Of a DNA stretch of 27,572 nt, positions 7,346-17,800 are shown piece by piece. The stretch lies in NCBI GenBank assembly GCA_964351195.1, contig CAYGNI010000012.1:1-27572 (forward strand), written 5' to 3'. The number at the start of each line of letters is the position of its first letter. The stretch's first letter is position 1. The notes under the pieces are model-generated. The model saw nothing but the letters and a program-made list of their open reading frames with translations. It ran no database searches and was not told the DNA's origin. The stretch comes from TMED27 sp964351195. Lineage in GTDB: Bacteria > Pseudomonadota > Alphaproteobacteria > Micavibrionales > Micavibrionaceae. The position numbers and the translations under genes are program-made.

Positions 7346-8770
7346 TTATCGAATGGCCTTAGGCAGTGCCGTTACAAGGCTGTCAGTGTCATACAGTCCG
7401 GACTTTACAACCGTACGTCCATAAGCATCAATAACACCCGAAAACCCAGTATTAGCGGCACGTACAAGCGGAACCCCTTCTTCAATCGCGCGAAATTGAG
7501 CCTGCACGTAATGCTGATAAGGGCCGGGGCTGACGCCATACCACGCATCATTGGTGACATTCACAATAAAGTCTGTATCCGATCCGCTCACGACACTCTT
7601 TTTGGGGAATATAACCTCATAACAAACAAGCGGGCTGTAACGCAAATCCCCAATCGTCGTATATGTCTGTAGGCCTTGCCCGCGCTCAAATCCTTTGAAT
7701 TGAACGACCGGATCAAGCGGTATCCACTTCTGAAACGGAATATACTCCCCAAACGGTACAAGATGGCTTTTATCATAGATATTAGATGTCACCCCGACCT
7801 TGTTAATTGTAAGGATTGAATTGTGATAGCTTGCATTTTCTGGCTGATAGCGCAGCGCCCCGGCCATAAGAATCGCTTCGTCCGCATAGGTGTTAAGCAT
7901 TTTGATGATTTCCCCGCGCCACACAGGATCATCCAAAAAAGCAGGACTAATAGTGGTCTCCGGCCATACAATAATTATTGGCGCAGCGGCTTCACCATCT
8001 TGGTAACGTGAGAGTTCGAGGGCCGTTTCAAAATGCCCGGCCATTTTATCGCGTTGCCATTTCTCCTCCTGCGGAGTATTCGGTTGCACCACTTTGATAC
8101 GCATATCATGAAAATGCTGCGCCTGAGAAAGCCGCAAACTTCCCCAAACACCCCCTCCCATGGCTGTTACAACAATAAGAAACCCGATACAAAGCTGCGC
8201 AATTCGGGCACCCGATACAAATATAAACCCACCTATCGACAACCAAAATATGGTCAGAAACGATAATAAATATATGCTGCTGAGAGAAGCCAGCTGCGCA
8301 ATCGGCAAAACGCCAATCCACGTATACCCGAACAAATTCCAAGGAAATCCCGTAAATAAATGCCCGCGCAGCCATTCAAAACCGGCCACTAAAAATACGA
8401 ATCCAATATAGCCATGCCACTGTTTAAGGTCTAAATACCGCCCGGCAATCAGAGCCGGGATCGCCACATAAAACGCCATAACGGCCGGCAGCCCGCACAC
8501 AGCCAACGGCCACGCCCATTTATAAGGATTACCCTCAACCAACAAAGCGTTGCCGATCCAATAAAATCCGATGACGAAATACCCAAACCCAAACAACCAT
8601 CCGGTGAAAAACGCCTGACGCTTGTTGTGCGCACGGTCCACGGCAATATAAAGAAACCCAAGCCCGACCAGCAGTATAACCCAGATATTATACGGCGCCA
8701 TCGCCAAGGCGGACAAAGCACCGGCAAACAAAGACAGCAGGTAATAAGTTTTAGGAAAAGATTGCGTCAT
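7346..8770 (-). CDS. lnt: apolipoprotein N-acyltransferase
   Basis: Lnt is an inner-membrane enzyme that adds the third acyl chain to the N-terminal cysteine of lipoproteins. The 474 residues start with about six to seven hydrophobic membrane segments (about 8-205), including FEWLRGHLFTGFPWNLFGY. A periplasmic nitrilase-like domain follows. The catalytic triad is visible: Glu271 in VWPETTI, Lys334 in DKSHLVPFGEY and Cys383 in LVCYEVIFP. NVTNDAWYG follows, as expected. Length and motif spacing are close to E. coli Lnt. It lies between the corC-like gene and the Xre regulator, the usual alphaproteobacterial position. Confidence 0.97.
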   Translation of the reverse strand: MTQSFPKTYYLLSLFAGALSALAMAPYNIWVILLVGLGFLYIAVDRAHNKRQAFFTGWLFGFGYFVIGFYWIGNALLVEGNPYKWAWPLAVCGLPAVMAFYVAIPALIAGRYLDLKQWHGYIGFVFLVAGFEWLRGHLFTGFPWNLFGYTWIGVLPIAQLASLSSIYLLSFLTIFWLSIGGFIFVSGARIAQLCIGFLIVVTAMGGGVWGSLRLSQAQHFHDMRIKVVQPNTPQEEKWQRDKMAGHFETALELSRYQDGEAAAPIIIVWPETTISPAFLDDPVWRGEIIKMLNTYADEAILMAGALRYQPENASYHNSILTINKVGVTSNIYDKSHLVPFGEYIPFQKWIPLDPVVQFKGFERGQGLQTYTTIGDLRYSPLVCYEVIFPKKSVVSGSDTDFIVNVTNDAWYGVSPGPYQHYVQAQFRAIEEGVPLVRAANTGFSGVIDAYGRTVVKSGLYDTDSLVTALPKAIR

Positions 8771-8813
8771 AAAGACGGATCATAGATCGGGTGTCATCAC
8801 CGCGCAATAAGGT

Positions 8814-9740
8814 TTAGCTGACGGCCTGGTTTTCAAAAGACGGAATATTACGAATGCGGATGAGATTCACACGCCTTGGATCGGCATCCATAATCTCAAA
8901 TTCCATACCTGTGTGATCATGTGTGATAACTTCGCCGCGCACAGGGATGCGCCCAGCTATAGAGAACACGAGCCCACCTAGAGTATCATTCTCCGCGCGC
9001 TCCTCCTCATTCAACAGGCTGCCGTAACGCTCCTCAAAATCTTCAACATCAAAGCGCGCATCAGCAAGAATAGAGCCGTCTTTCTCTTCTACAATTTGCG
9101 GATCAGAATTCACGTCATGCTCATCTTCAATCTCACCGATAATCGTTTCGACGATATCACCTATCGTCACAAGCCCGTCAATGCCGCCATACTCATCCAC
9201 GACAAGCGCCATATGCCGACGGCTTTGCCGCATCGTCAAAAGCAAATCAAGAACAGGCATAGACGGCGAAACAATCGGTATATCTGTAATATGGTCTGAG
9301 ATATGTATCTTTTTGCCCTCTGCCATGAACGCGACAATATCTTTGAGATGAATGGTTCCAAGCACATTATCAAGTGTGCCTTTATAAACGGGCAGGCGGC
9401 TCACTTGCTTTTGCGCAAAAATAGTCAAAAGCTCCTCTCGCGTTGCGCTAACTTCAACCGCAATGATATCCGCGCGCGGTATCATAACGTAATCTGCGCT
9501 AATATCCCTTAGAGCCAGAATATTAGAAAAAAGCGCACGCTCCTGAAGCGCGTCAGAATTAGCCGTAAAGTTTTCAGGCTCCTCAATATATTCTTCAATA
9601 GCCTCACGCAAAGACGTGTCGTGAACCTTCGGCTTAAACAGGGATTTGAGTGCATGAAACAGCCCGCCATGATCCTTGCCGTTCTTACCAGAAACGGCGG
9701 CGGGCGTTTTACTCGGAGGCTCTTCGTCTTGAATATTCAT
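8814..9740 (-). CDS. corC: CorC/HlyC-type CBS domain protein
   Basis: This is a cytoplasmic protein of about 308 residues with a tandem CBS pair (about 87-210 of the longer frame; VMIPRADIIAVEV and EYGGIDGLVTIGDIVE are typical). A C-terminal CorC_HlyC domain follows (about 222-305; DGSILADARFDVEDFEERYG and RIPVRGEVI). It lacks the N-terminal DUF21 membrane domain of longer relatives. Family members are linked to magnesium or cobalt efflux and to the old annotation 'hemolysin C'; the true ligand is unknown. The start is ATG 9740 or 9749. A possible promoter (-35 TTGAAA, -10 TATATT at 9759-9764, 19-base spacer) would leave almost no leader. It lies between ybeY and lnt. Confidence 0.93.
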   Translation of the reverse strand: MNIQDEEPPSKTPAAVSGKNGKDHGGLFHALKSLFKPKVHDTSLREAIEEYIEEPENFTANSDALQERALFSNILALRDISADYVMIPRADIIAVEVSATREELLTIFAQKQVSRLPVYKGTLDNVLGTIHLKDIVAFMAEGKKIHISDHITDIPIVSPSMPVLDLLLTMRQSRRHMALVVDEYGGIDGLVTIGDIVETIIGEIEDEHDVNSDPQIVEEKDGSILADARFDVEDFEERYGSLLNEEERAENDTLGGLVFSIAGRIPVRGEVITHDHTGMEFEIMDADPRRVNLIRIRNIPSFENQAVS

Positions 9741-9785
9741 CTGCAACATACAATTTAAAATATACTATGGCATAAACAGCGCATT

Positions 9786-10208
9786 TCAATAAGGGTTTTT
9801 TACACCCATTTCACCAAGAATTTCGATCTCTAAACCTTCCATCTCTTCTGCTTCTTCGTCGGTTTCGTGGTCGTAGCCCAAAAGATGCAGAGTTCCATGG
9901 ACCAAAAGATGGGAAAGATGGTCGGAAAACGCTTTATCTTGATCACTCGCCTCATGTGCAATTGTCTCATAAGCCAGCACAATATCCCCCAGCATCGGTG
10001 CATCTTGGGGGAAGGATAAAACATTCGTCGGCTTATCTTTGTTTCGATACTCGCGGTTCAAATTTTGGACAAATGTGTCATCAGCCAGCACAACGCTCAC
10101 CTCCGCTTCATAAATCTCCATAAAAGCCAGTGTACGCTCAATAACGCCTTCAATGTCTTCGTCTTTCCAAAGCGAACACTGCTTATCAATATCAATGGTA
10201 ATGGTCAT
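9786..10208 (-). CDS. ybeY: endoribonuclease YbeY (rRNA maturation)
   Basis: YbeY is a zinc-dependent RNase acting in 16S rRNA 3'-end maturation and ribosome quality control. The 140-residue protein ends with the metal motif HGTLHLLGYDH, which supplies three histidines, followed by an acidic stretch. NREYRNKDKPTNVLSFPQD is the other family signature. I use ATG 10208 (MTITIDIDK), which matches the usual N-terminus; the frame also opens at 10250 inside phoH. It begins 11 bases after the phoH stop. phoH-ybeY adjacency is very widely conserved. Confidence 0.95.
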   Translation of the reverse strand: MTITIDIDKQCSLWKDEDIEGVIERTLAFMEIYEAEVSVVLADDTFVQNLNREYRNKDKPTNVLSFPQDAPMLGDIVLAYETIAHEASDQDKAFSDHLSHLLVHGTLHLLGYDHETDEEAEEMEGLEIEILGEMGVKNPY

Positions 10209-10218
10209 ATCGTGGGTC

Positions 10219-11190
10219 TTATGAATTTTGTTGGTCATACGCGTTAACAATGCGGCTCACCAAAGGGTGACGAATAACATCTTCCTTCTTAAAATGCGTA
10301 AAGGCAATACCGTCAACGCCTTCAAGAATTTCCACAGCATCCCGCAAACCAGATTTAATGCTTTTCGGCAAGTCGGTCTGGCTCAAATCACCCGTGATAA
10401 CCATGCGCGAAGACTCGCCCATACGCGTCAAAAACATCTTCATCTGCGTCGGTGTGGTATTTTGCGCTTCATCGAGGATAACAAACGCATTGCTCAGTGT
10501 ACGTCCGCGCATAAAGGCGAGGGGAGCCACTTCAATATCGCCCGCTTCCATCTTCTTGAGCATAAAATCCCACGGCATCATATCGTGCATGGCATCGTAA
10601 ATCGGCCGCAAATAAGGATCGACTTTTTCTTTCAGATCTCCAGGAAGGAAACCAAGGTTTTCGCCCGCCTCTACCGCAGGGCGCGTAAAGATAAGGCGCT
10701 CAACCTCGCCATTCAAAAACATCGAAACCCCCATCGCCACAGCTAAATAGGTCTTCCCGGTCCCCGCAGGTCCCAACCCAAACACCATCGGATTGTCACG
10801 AATAGCTTCCAAATAGAGGTTTTGCGTAGGAGAACGCGCCGCAATACTCTTCTTTTGGGTCTTAATAACCACTTTCTGACCTTTATAATCAGGTTTTTGC
10901 GCAGAATTCGCCTTTTCGTCTTCGTTTATGAAGCGCAACTCCGCGTCTATGTCCGCTTCGCTAACATTTTGCTTCTTCTTGATCGCCTCCAAAAGCGCAT
11001 TCAAAACCTGCTCAGCCGCCTCAATCTGCCCCTCCGGACCCGCAAGCTGAACCTGATTGCCCTTGCTGGTAATCGTAATATCAAGCCGTTTTTCAAGATG
11101 ACGAAGATGCGCATTATGCTCTCCAAAAAGGGCAGGGAGTATTGAGTTCTGGGAAAATTCAATAACCTTTACAGTGCTGTCTTTGGGCAA
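10219..11190 (-). CDS. phoH: PhoH-like ATPase
   Basis: This is a cytoplasmic P-loop NTPase of the PhoH/YbeZ type, thought to act with YbeY in RNA metabolism. After an N-terminal KH-like part (ALFGEHNAHLRHLEKRLDI), the ATPase domain shows Walker A GPAGTGKT and Walker B VILDEAQN, with TRPAVEAGENLGFLPG between them. No ATG exists near the 5' end. TTG 11190 is preceded by GAAAGG at a 7-base spacing and gives 323 residues; TTG 11208 would add six but has no binding site. It overlaps no neighbour and is followed closely by ybeY. Confidence 0.95.
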   Translation of the reverse strand: MPKDSTVKVIEFSQNSILPALFGEHNAHLRHLEKRLDITITSKGNQVQLAGPEGQIEAAEQVLNALLEAIKKKQNVSEADIDAELRFINEDEKANSAQKPDYKGQKVVIKTQKKSIAARSPTQNLYLEAIRDNPMVFGLGPAGTGKTYLAVAMGVSMFLNGEVERLIFTRPAVEAGENLGFLPGDLKEKVDPYLRPIYDAMHDMMPWDFMLKKMEAGDIEVAPLAFMRGRTLSNAFVILDEAQNTTPTQMKMFLTRMGESSRMVITGDLSQTDLPKSIKSGLRDAVEILEGVDGIAFTHFKKEDVIRHPLVSRIVNAYDQQNS

Positions 11191-11208
11191 AAATACGCCT
11201 TTCTTCAA

Positions 11209-11296
11209 TAAAAATAAATGTTCTAACCTATAGTACTAGGATAATCCTAATAATTGGATAATGCACGAAAAAACCATACGAAAAAGAATAATAAAA
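11209..11296 (-). promoter_or_regulatory. miaB-phoH spacer with palindrome
   Basis: This 88-base AT-rich spacer contains the perfect inverted repeat AGGAT-T-ATCCT followed by TACTAT, a possible -10. No convincing -35 is visible. A promoter or operator for phoH is plausible but weakly supported. Confidence 0.25.
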
Positions 11297-12667
11297 TTAG
11301 GCACTTAAGACATTCTCGGATGTCAAAATTTCACCCGTTAGAGAGTTATCAAACGCCTCTGTGACATGAACATCGACAATCGTATCCAAAAGCCGCTCAT
11401 TCGCCTGTACGTATAGCGATTGATTATAAGGCGTACGCCCCTGAATCTGACCCTCACGCTTGCCTTTGCGATCCAAAAGAACCGGCAGGGTCAAACCAAC
11501 ACATTGATCGTTAAACGCCTTTTGCTGTTCATTAATAAGGGCCTGAAAACGTGCCAAACGCTCCTTGGCTATATCCGCACGCACCAAATTCTGCATATTC
11601 GCCGCCGGCGTGCCGGGCCGCGCAGAATACGCAAAAGAATAACACGACGCGTATTTCACATCGCGCGCAAGCTGCAAACTATCCTCAAAGTCTTCTTCTG
11701 TCTCACCGGGAAACCCGATAATAAAATCAGAAGAAAACGCAAGATCGGGGCGGGCTTTGCGCAGACGTTCGATAATATCGCGGTAATGATCCGCCGTATG
11801 TTTGCGGTTCATGGCCTTCAAAATTTTGTCCGACCCGCTTTGCACCGGCAAATGCAGGAAGGGCTGCAATTTCGGATGCGCATGAATGGCGATCAAATCA
11901 TCATCCATGTCGCGGGGATGTGAGGTCGTATAGCGCAAGCGCTCCAAACCATCAATCTCGGCGATTTCCTCAATCAACCTTGCCAATCCCCATGTCTTCC
12001 CATCCGGCCCGGCGCCATGGAACGCATTCACATTCTGCCCCAAAAGCGTAATTTCAAGCGTGCCGTTATCAACCAGCCATTTGGCCTCATCAATGATTTC
12101 CTGCGCAGAACGTGAATACTCCGCACCGCGCGTATACGGCACCACACAGAACGCGCAGAATTTATCGCATCCCTCTTGGATAGACAAAAAGGCAGACGAG
12201 CCCTGCGATTTATGTTCCTCCGGCAAAGCATCAAACTTGGACTCTTCAGGAAATTCCGTATTCACAACGCGTGCATCGCCGTACGCGCCCGTAATTTTCG
12301 CCATCATTTCAGGAAGCTCGTGATAGGTCTGCGGCCCGAACACCATATCGACATAAGGCGCGCGCTGCAGAATGAAATCCCCTTCAGCTTGCGCAACGCA
12401 GCCCGCCACAGCCATGACCATCTGCTCGCCTTTGGCTTCTTTTTTGTCCTTCAGCGGCCGTAAGCGTCCCAAATCGGAGAACACTTTATCTGTGGCTTTT
12501 TCACGAATATGGCATGTGTTCAAAATCACCATATCAGCATCATCGGGGGTATCGACGGCCTTGTAGCCAAATGGCATAAGGATGTCCGCCATGCGATGGG
12601 AGTCATACACATTCATCTGGCATCCCCAGGTTTTTATAAACAGCTTCTTGTCTTGCTTCGCGCTCAT
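11297..12667 (-). CDS. miaB: tRNA-2-methylthio-N6-dimethylallyladenosine synthase MiaB
   Basis: MiaB is a radical SAM methylthiotransferase that modifies i6A37 in tRNAs reading U-starting codons. Cys16, Cys52 and Cys90 (WGCQMN, NTCHIRE, AGCVAQ) hold the auxiliary iron-sulfur cluster. The radical SAM motif CDKFCAFC gives Cys167, Cys171 and Cys174, followed by VPYTRG. A TRAM domain closes the protein. ATG 12667 (MSAKQ) is preferred over GTG 12682, giving 456 residues. It is the first gene of the long minus-strand run and diverges from the small secreted protein gene at 12754. Confidence 0.97.
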   Translation of the reverse strand: MSAKQDKKLFIKTWGCQMNVYDSHRMADILMPFGYKAVDTPDDADMVILNTCHIREKATDKVFSDLGRLRPLKDKKEAKGEQMVMAVAGCVAQAEGDFILQRAPYVDMVFGPQTYHELPEMMAKITGAYGDARVVNTEFPEESKFDALPEEHKSQGSSAFLSIQEGCDKFCAFCVVPYTRGAEYSRSAQEIIDEAKWLVDNGTLEITLLGQNVNAFHGAGPDGKTWGLARLIEEIAEIDGLERLRYTTSHPRDMDDDLIAIHAHPKLQPFLHLPVQSGSDKILKAMNRKHTADHYRDIIERLRKARPDLAFSSDFIIGFPGETEEDFEDSLQLARDVKYASCYSFAYSARPGTPAANMQNLVRADIAKERLARFQALINEQQKAFNDQCVGLTLPVLLDRKGKREGQIQGRTPYNQSLYVQANERLLDTIVDVHVTEAFDNSLTGEILTSENVLSA

Positions 12668-12723
12668 GCCCGCATTAACCACAGATGCACGAAAAAAATC
12701 AAGATTTAATCCAATTTTAAAGC

Positions 12724-12753
12724 TAGACAGTTTTCTCCAACTCAGACTATAAA
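12724..12753 (+). promoter_or_regulatory. promoter for the small secreted protein gene
   Basis: The plus strand shows -35 TAGACA (12724-12729), an 18-base spacer and -10 TATAAA (12748-12753). The predicted start of transcription falls at about 12760, on the second in-frame ATG, so the message may be leaderless. Confidence 0.5.
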
Positions 12754-13239
12754 ATGCGCATGCGAAAATTACTCTTAGCCCTAATAGCGATTTTAATAAT
12801 GCCCGCCCTTGCGCACGCGGATTGCTATTCTGACGCGGAAGCTGAGGCAGAGCAGGGCATTCGTATCCACAGCGAGCTGATGGTCATCGGCCTTAACTGC
12901 ACGCATATGGGTGCACGCGCAGGCATCAATCTCTATGGCCAATATCGCCAATTCAGCGCCGATCACGGTGAGCTCTTTGCGACATATGAGAAAATCCTCT
13001 TCAAACATTTCCAAAAGGAAAATAACCCCAACCCCGAAGCCGCCATGAACACCTTGCGCACAAGCTTCGCCAATAAAATCTCCAAAGATGCTGCGGGCAT
13101 GCGCCCTGATATCTTTTGCTCAAAATACGCCCCGCGCGTAATGCGCGCAGCGGAAATGAGCCGCGATGATATCCGTGAATGGGCGGCGACCATCTACCCG
13201 AATCACCCGGTTTCAAAACCTTTATGCACAACCCTGTGA
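12754..13239 (+). CDS. small secreted protein of unknown function
   Basis: I do not recognise a named family. The 161 residues begin with a clear Sec signal peptide (basic MRMRK, hydrophobic LLLALIAILIMPAL, then AHA before DCYSD), so the mature periplasmic protein is about 138 residues. Four cysteines remain after cleavage (about residues 24, 49, 122 and 158), suggesting two disulfides. The middle is helical and charged. Two ATGs compete: 12754, which would overlap the -10 of the predicted promoter, and 12760, which would be at the transcript start. No ribosome binding site is visible. It is transcribed away from miaB. Confidence 0.8.
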   Translation: MRMRKLLLALIAILIMPALAHADCYSDAEAEAEQGIRIHSELMVIGLNCTHMGARAGINLYGQYRQFSADHGELFATYEKILFKHFQKENNPNPEAAMNTLRTSFANKISKDAAGMRPDIFCSKYAPRVMRAAEMSRDDIREWAATIYPNHPVSKPLCTTL

Positions 13240-13297
13240 TATAGTCTTTTGAGACTTCCCTTTAAATGCGCTTAAAAATGACGTACAACGAACAGTC

Positions 13298-14746
13298 ATG
13301 AGCATTGATTCCCAGATTGATTCCTATTTTGCCCCCGTCGCAGACGTTATTTCTTCCATCGTTTTTTACGCCATTCCGATAGGCGAAGGCCAAAACGTTC
13401 AGCTGATTTTGATATGGTTGGCGGCTGCGGCAGTGTTTTTCACTGTCTATTTGGGCTTTATTAATTTCCGCTATTTTAAGCACGCCATTGATCTGGTGCG
13501 CGGCAAATATGACGGAGAAACCAAAGAGGGTGAAATCAGCCGCTTTCAGGCGCTTGCCACTTCGCTGTCGGGCACAGTGGGGCTCGGCAATATCGGCGGC
13601 GTCGCTGTTGCTGTATCCGTGGGCGGGCCCGGCGCAGTCATCTGGATGATCCTCATGGCCTTCTTCTCAATGAGCACAAAATTCGCTGAGGTCATGCTTG
13701 CAGTTAAATTCCGCAAACACATGGACCCCAAGCACCCCGAAGAAATCTCTGGCGGGCCTATGTATTACCTGAAAGACGCGTTTGCCCATTGGAATATCCC
13801 CTATCTTGGCCCCATCGTCGCCGTCATTTTCGCAATATGCTGTATTGGCGGTTCAATCGGCGGCGGTAACATGTACCAAGCCAATCAGGCCTATGAAATG
13901 ATGGCCAGTGTCACCGGCGGCGACACAGGACTGCTCGCTGGCAAAGGCTGGCTTTTTGGTGTTGTGCTAGCTGTCCTCGTCGCCATCGTCATTATCGGCG
14001 GTATTAAATCCATCGCCAATGTGGCGTCTAAACTGGTCCCCATGATGGGAATTTTATATCTGACTGCAGGCCTCATCGTCATCGCCATTCACTACGCCAA
14101 CATCCCCGAAGCCTTCGCTATTATGTTCCAAAAAGCCTGGGATCCGTCCGCAGGCTTTGGCGGCTTCCTCGGTGTGCTTTTGGTCGGCGTACAGCGCGCG
14201 GCATTCTCAAATGAAGCGGGGCTTGGCTCCGCGGCCATCGTCCATGCTAACGCCAAAACCGATGACGCAGTCTCCCAAGGCTTTGTCGGCATGCTCGGTC
14301 CCTTCATCGACACTGTCATCATCTGCCTTGTGACCGCTTTGGTGATTGTGATCTCTGGAGCTTACAAAGAATTCGATGGCATGGCGGGTGTGGAACTCAC
14401 CGCCGCCGCACTGGAATCCGGCATCTCATGGTTCCCCTACGTATTAGCCCTAACGGTCTTCCTGTTTGCCTATTCAACCATGATCACGTGGTCTTATTAC
14501 GGCGTGAAAGCTGTGACCTTCTTATTCGGAGAAAAGGATTGGGTTGAAATGGCTTACAAGCTTTTCTTCTGTCTTTGCATTATCATCGGTGCCTCATCAC
14601 AGCTCGACAATATCATCGCCTTCACTGACGCCATGATCTTGTCTATGGGGATTCCGAATATTATCGGTCTCTATTTGCTGGCGCCCCTCATCCGCAAAGA
14701 CACCAAGGAATATATCGCGCGGTTCAAAGCCTCCAGGGCCACCTAA
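13298..14746 (+). CDS. sodium:alanine symporter, AGCS family
   Basis: This is an inner-membrane carrier importing an amino acid (alanine or glycine in known members) with sodium. The 482 residues are almost entirely hydrophobic, with about ten to eleven membrane segments. Family motifs include SGTVGLGNIGGVAVAV (about 91-106), SGGPMYYL and the signature SNEAGLGSAA. Length is normal for the family. The ATG at 13298 has no strong binding site. A small hairpin-like AGTCT/AGACT lies in the 58-base spacer ahead of it. The exact substrate cannot be told from sequence. Confidence 0.95.
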   Translation: MSIDSQIDSYFAPVADVISSIVFYAIPIGEGQNVQLILIWLAAAAVFFTVYLGFINFRYFKHAIDLVRGKYDGETKEGEISRFQALATSLSGTVGLGNIGGVAVAVSVGGPGAVIWMILMAFFSMSTKFAEVMLAVKFRKHMDPKHPEEISGGPMYYLKDAFAHWNIPYLGPIVAVIFAICCIGGSIGGGNMYQANQAYEMMASVTGGDTGLLAGKGWLFGVVLAVLVAIVIIGGIKSIANVASKLVPMMGILYLTAGLIVIAIHYANIPEAFAIMFQKAWDPSAGFGGFLGVLLVGVQRAAFSNEAGLGSAAIVHANAKTDDAVSQGFVGMLGPFIDTVIICLVTALVIVISGAYKEFDGMAGVELTAAALESGISWFPYVLALTVFLFAYSTMITWSYYGVKAVTFLFGEKDWVEMAYKLFFCLCIIIGASSQLDNIIAFTDAMILSMGIPNIIGLYLLAPLIRKDTKEYIARFKASRAT

Positions 14747-14800
14747 AGATCTCCTGTGAATAACTTCTAAACAATCCTTGAAAGCAACACCTTGCTGTGC

Positions 14801-14817
14801 GGTATTGTAGCAATACC
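14801..14817 (+). repeat. perfect 7-bp inverted repeat upstream of the coiled-coil gene
   Basis: GGTATTG-TAG-CAATACC forms a perfect 7-bp stem with a 3-base loop, 33 bases before the start of the 1269-residue protein gene. It has no T run after it, so it is not an intrinsic terminator. It could be an operator or a leader hairpin. Confidence 0.5.
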
Positions 14818-14849
14818 CAATCAAGAATCAGCATCAAGGAGCCTCGCCC

Positions 14850-17800
14850 ATGACGGAACCTCTCGCCCTTAAGGCAGCCGTTAAAAAATCTATTGAAAAC
14901 AATAATAAAGAGCAAAAGCCTGATTCAAAATCTGAGCTTGCTAGCGACCTACGTGCCCTGCGCGCACAGGATCTGCGCCAGAAAGCATCCAATGCAAAAC
15001 CGAAATCGTCTACTTTGGGCAGCCTAAAAATAAAAGCTGAACCTGAAGCGCCAAAAAAAGAACCTAAAAAACCTGAACAAAAGAAAACAAACGAAAGTTT
15101 CACCTCTTTCGAAACCGAACAAGATAACGAACCCGTCTTACTTCTTTCACCTACAAACAGATTAACCGACACAACCCCAAGCGGCCTTAGCAAATTCACC
15201 TACAAAGCCGCTATTGTTTTGACTGCGGCATGGGTGACTTACTGCTTGTACCACGCCATCGCAAGCGGTCTGCCGGCCGCGCCTGCTGAGCTTGGTGCCT
15301 TCATCGGGGGCGTGTTGGTTCCTCCTGCATTGCTATGGATGATCATCAACCATATGCACCGCCGGGGCGACATCAATCATTACGCCAGCCAGCTGCGTCA
15401 GGAATTACAAAGCCTGATCTTCCCATCTGAAGAAACCGCGAGCATTATCAATAAAGACATCGAGCGCATGTGCCGTCAGGCTGCTGAAGTCTCTGCCGCT
15501 TCCAAAGCCGTGCTAAAATCCTTGCAACGCGCCCGCCAAGGTCTGCGTGTCGAAATGCGCGACTTCTCCGGCGTGTCCAAAAAGACGGAATTCCACATCG
15601 ACCGCCTCGCCGAAAACCTATCAGAGCGCAGCGCAAAGCTCCTCGCTCTGACTGAGGAAATCGAACAACGCACATCCAATATCGACGCCAAAACACAAGC
15701 CGGCGCCGAAGCTTGGGATCAAGCCACTATCCATATCCTCGATAGAGCAGGGGAGATGGAATCCGCCCTTGGCCGTGGTACTGACAAAATCATCAACGCC
15801 GCCGATCAGGTTGGCGAGAAAACTAAATCGATCGAATCCATGCTCGAAAGCAATTTCGAAAAACTTACCGACTCTGTCGATTACGTCAGCGAACGCCTCC
15901 GCGACGTCACCGCAGGTTTCGAAAATCACACCATAGACCTCACACAAACTGCCGACCGTGTGTCCGAAGAAACCGAACGTCTGGCCGATAGCATCCGCGC
16001 CCAAATCGAAGGTCTTGAAAACGTCACCGACCGCACGGTTGAATCCATGACCCGCTCCACCGAAAACATCCGCCTGCATAGAAAAGCATTGGATGAAGGC
16101 GCAGAAGGGCTTGCTATCCAATCCGAAAAAATCGCTGACACTATCGAAAGCTCTTTAGGCAAACTCTCCGAAACCGTGGCACTCGTCTCCGATAAAACGG
16201 GCGACCTTGAATCCCGCATCGGCGACAAATCCGATGAGCTCGACTTACTCGTCGAATGCATGGAAAAACGCGCCACCGCGATTGAACACGCAAGCGACAG
16301 AACGGCAGACCAGCTTAATCACGCGCTATCCCTTGCGCTATCCGGCTCAGAAAAAATCGACACATCCGTGCGCGAAGCTGCGCAGACATTGGCGCAAACC
16401 AGTAAAGCCGCCAATGACCAGGCCGAAAACATCATCGAAACTACACGCCAAAGAATTGCTGAGCTGAGCGACGCTGGCAAAGGCAACATGGTCCATATGG
16501 AATCCATGATCACGCTGCTGGAAACCAGCCGCGATAAAATCCAGGATCTCTGCGATGCGGCCAATGACCATGTCGCCCATCTCAAAAACGCCGTGAATGA
16601 ATATGACGAACGCATCGAAGGTGCGACACAAAGCCTCATCGATCGCATGGACAAGGTCCGCGCAAACTTAGCTACCCCACTTAAAGATATTCAAAGCACC
16701 GTCAACGATGCGGATTCATCTTTTGAGCAAATTGAATCCATCCTTGAGCGCCGCACTGTTGACCTCAATGATGCCAGCGAAAAAGCCACGCGTAGTGCCG
16801 AAAACATCCGCGAAATCCTGCGTGGTCAGGCGCAGGAAATCTCCTCTTTGTCCGGTCAGATCGCCGGCAACGCCCGCACAATCAATGAACAAATGACGCA
16901 TCAAACCGATGTGCTGAGCACGCAAGTGAAGGACTCGATCGCTTCGATTGAAGAGCTGACCAACAGCCTCAAACTCGCCAATAATAGTGTCAGTTTTAAT
17001 GCTAAGGAAGCAGGCGAGAATCTTGATGCTTTGACGCAAACTGTTAAAACACACTGCACTGACCTCTCGCAAGTCACAGGCGACACGTATAGACAACTCG
17101 AAGACCTTGAAGGCTCACTGGAGAATAAAATTACCCTCATCCGCGCAGGCGCTGAAGACGCAGGTGATGCCATTTCCAACATGCATCATTCTCTCAAGAA
17201 AACAGTAGAAGATATTGATCCACTTACAGAAAAAACAATTACGAAAACACAATTCGTACAGGATAAATTTAAAGAGCTGAAAACTGATTACGAGACCTCA
17301 ACGATCAGCAACCTCGAAAAACTCAAAGCCATCGGCATCATCTTTGATGAAAGACTGGAGAGCCTGAAAACGGGCGCCGATGAAGCTGCCGAGCTTCTCA
17401 AATCCTCCAGCGACCATCTACAGGAACGTACAAGCGATATCGAAGCCGCCGCGGGCGCCGCGAGCGATCGCATGCACGACGTCACAGCCTCGCTGAAGGA
17501 TCAATCTTCAGATATCCAGCTCATCACTGATAAGGCTCTTCTGAAAATCGAAAAGATTCAGGAAGTCATCAATGACCAATTCCATGAGCTTTCATCCTCG
17601 GTTGGTCACGCCGTGGCCCAGATCGAAGAAGTCGGCAACGCCTTCGGCAGTCAGTCCAACACAATCCGTCAGCAAGCCGATAAAACCGCAGAACGCTTCA
17701 CTGATCTCGGCGTCAAAGCCCGCGAAGAAACTGGCATGCTCCACGAAGCGGCGCAAAAAACCGCCATCGATACCGAAAACATGGTCGCCATGGTCCAGCA

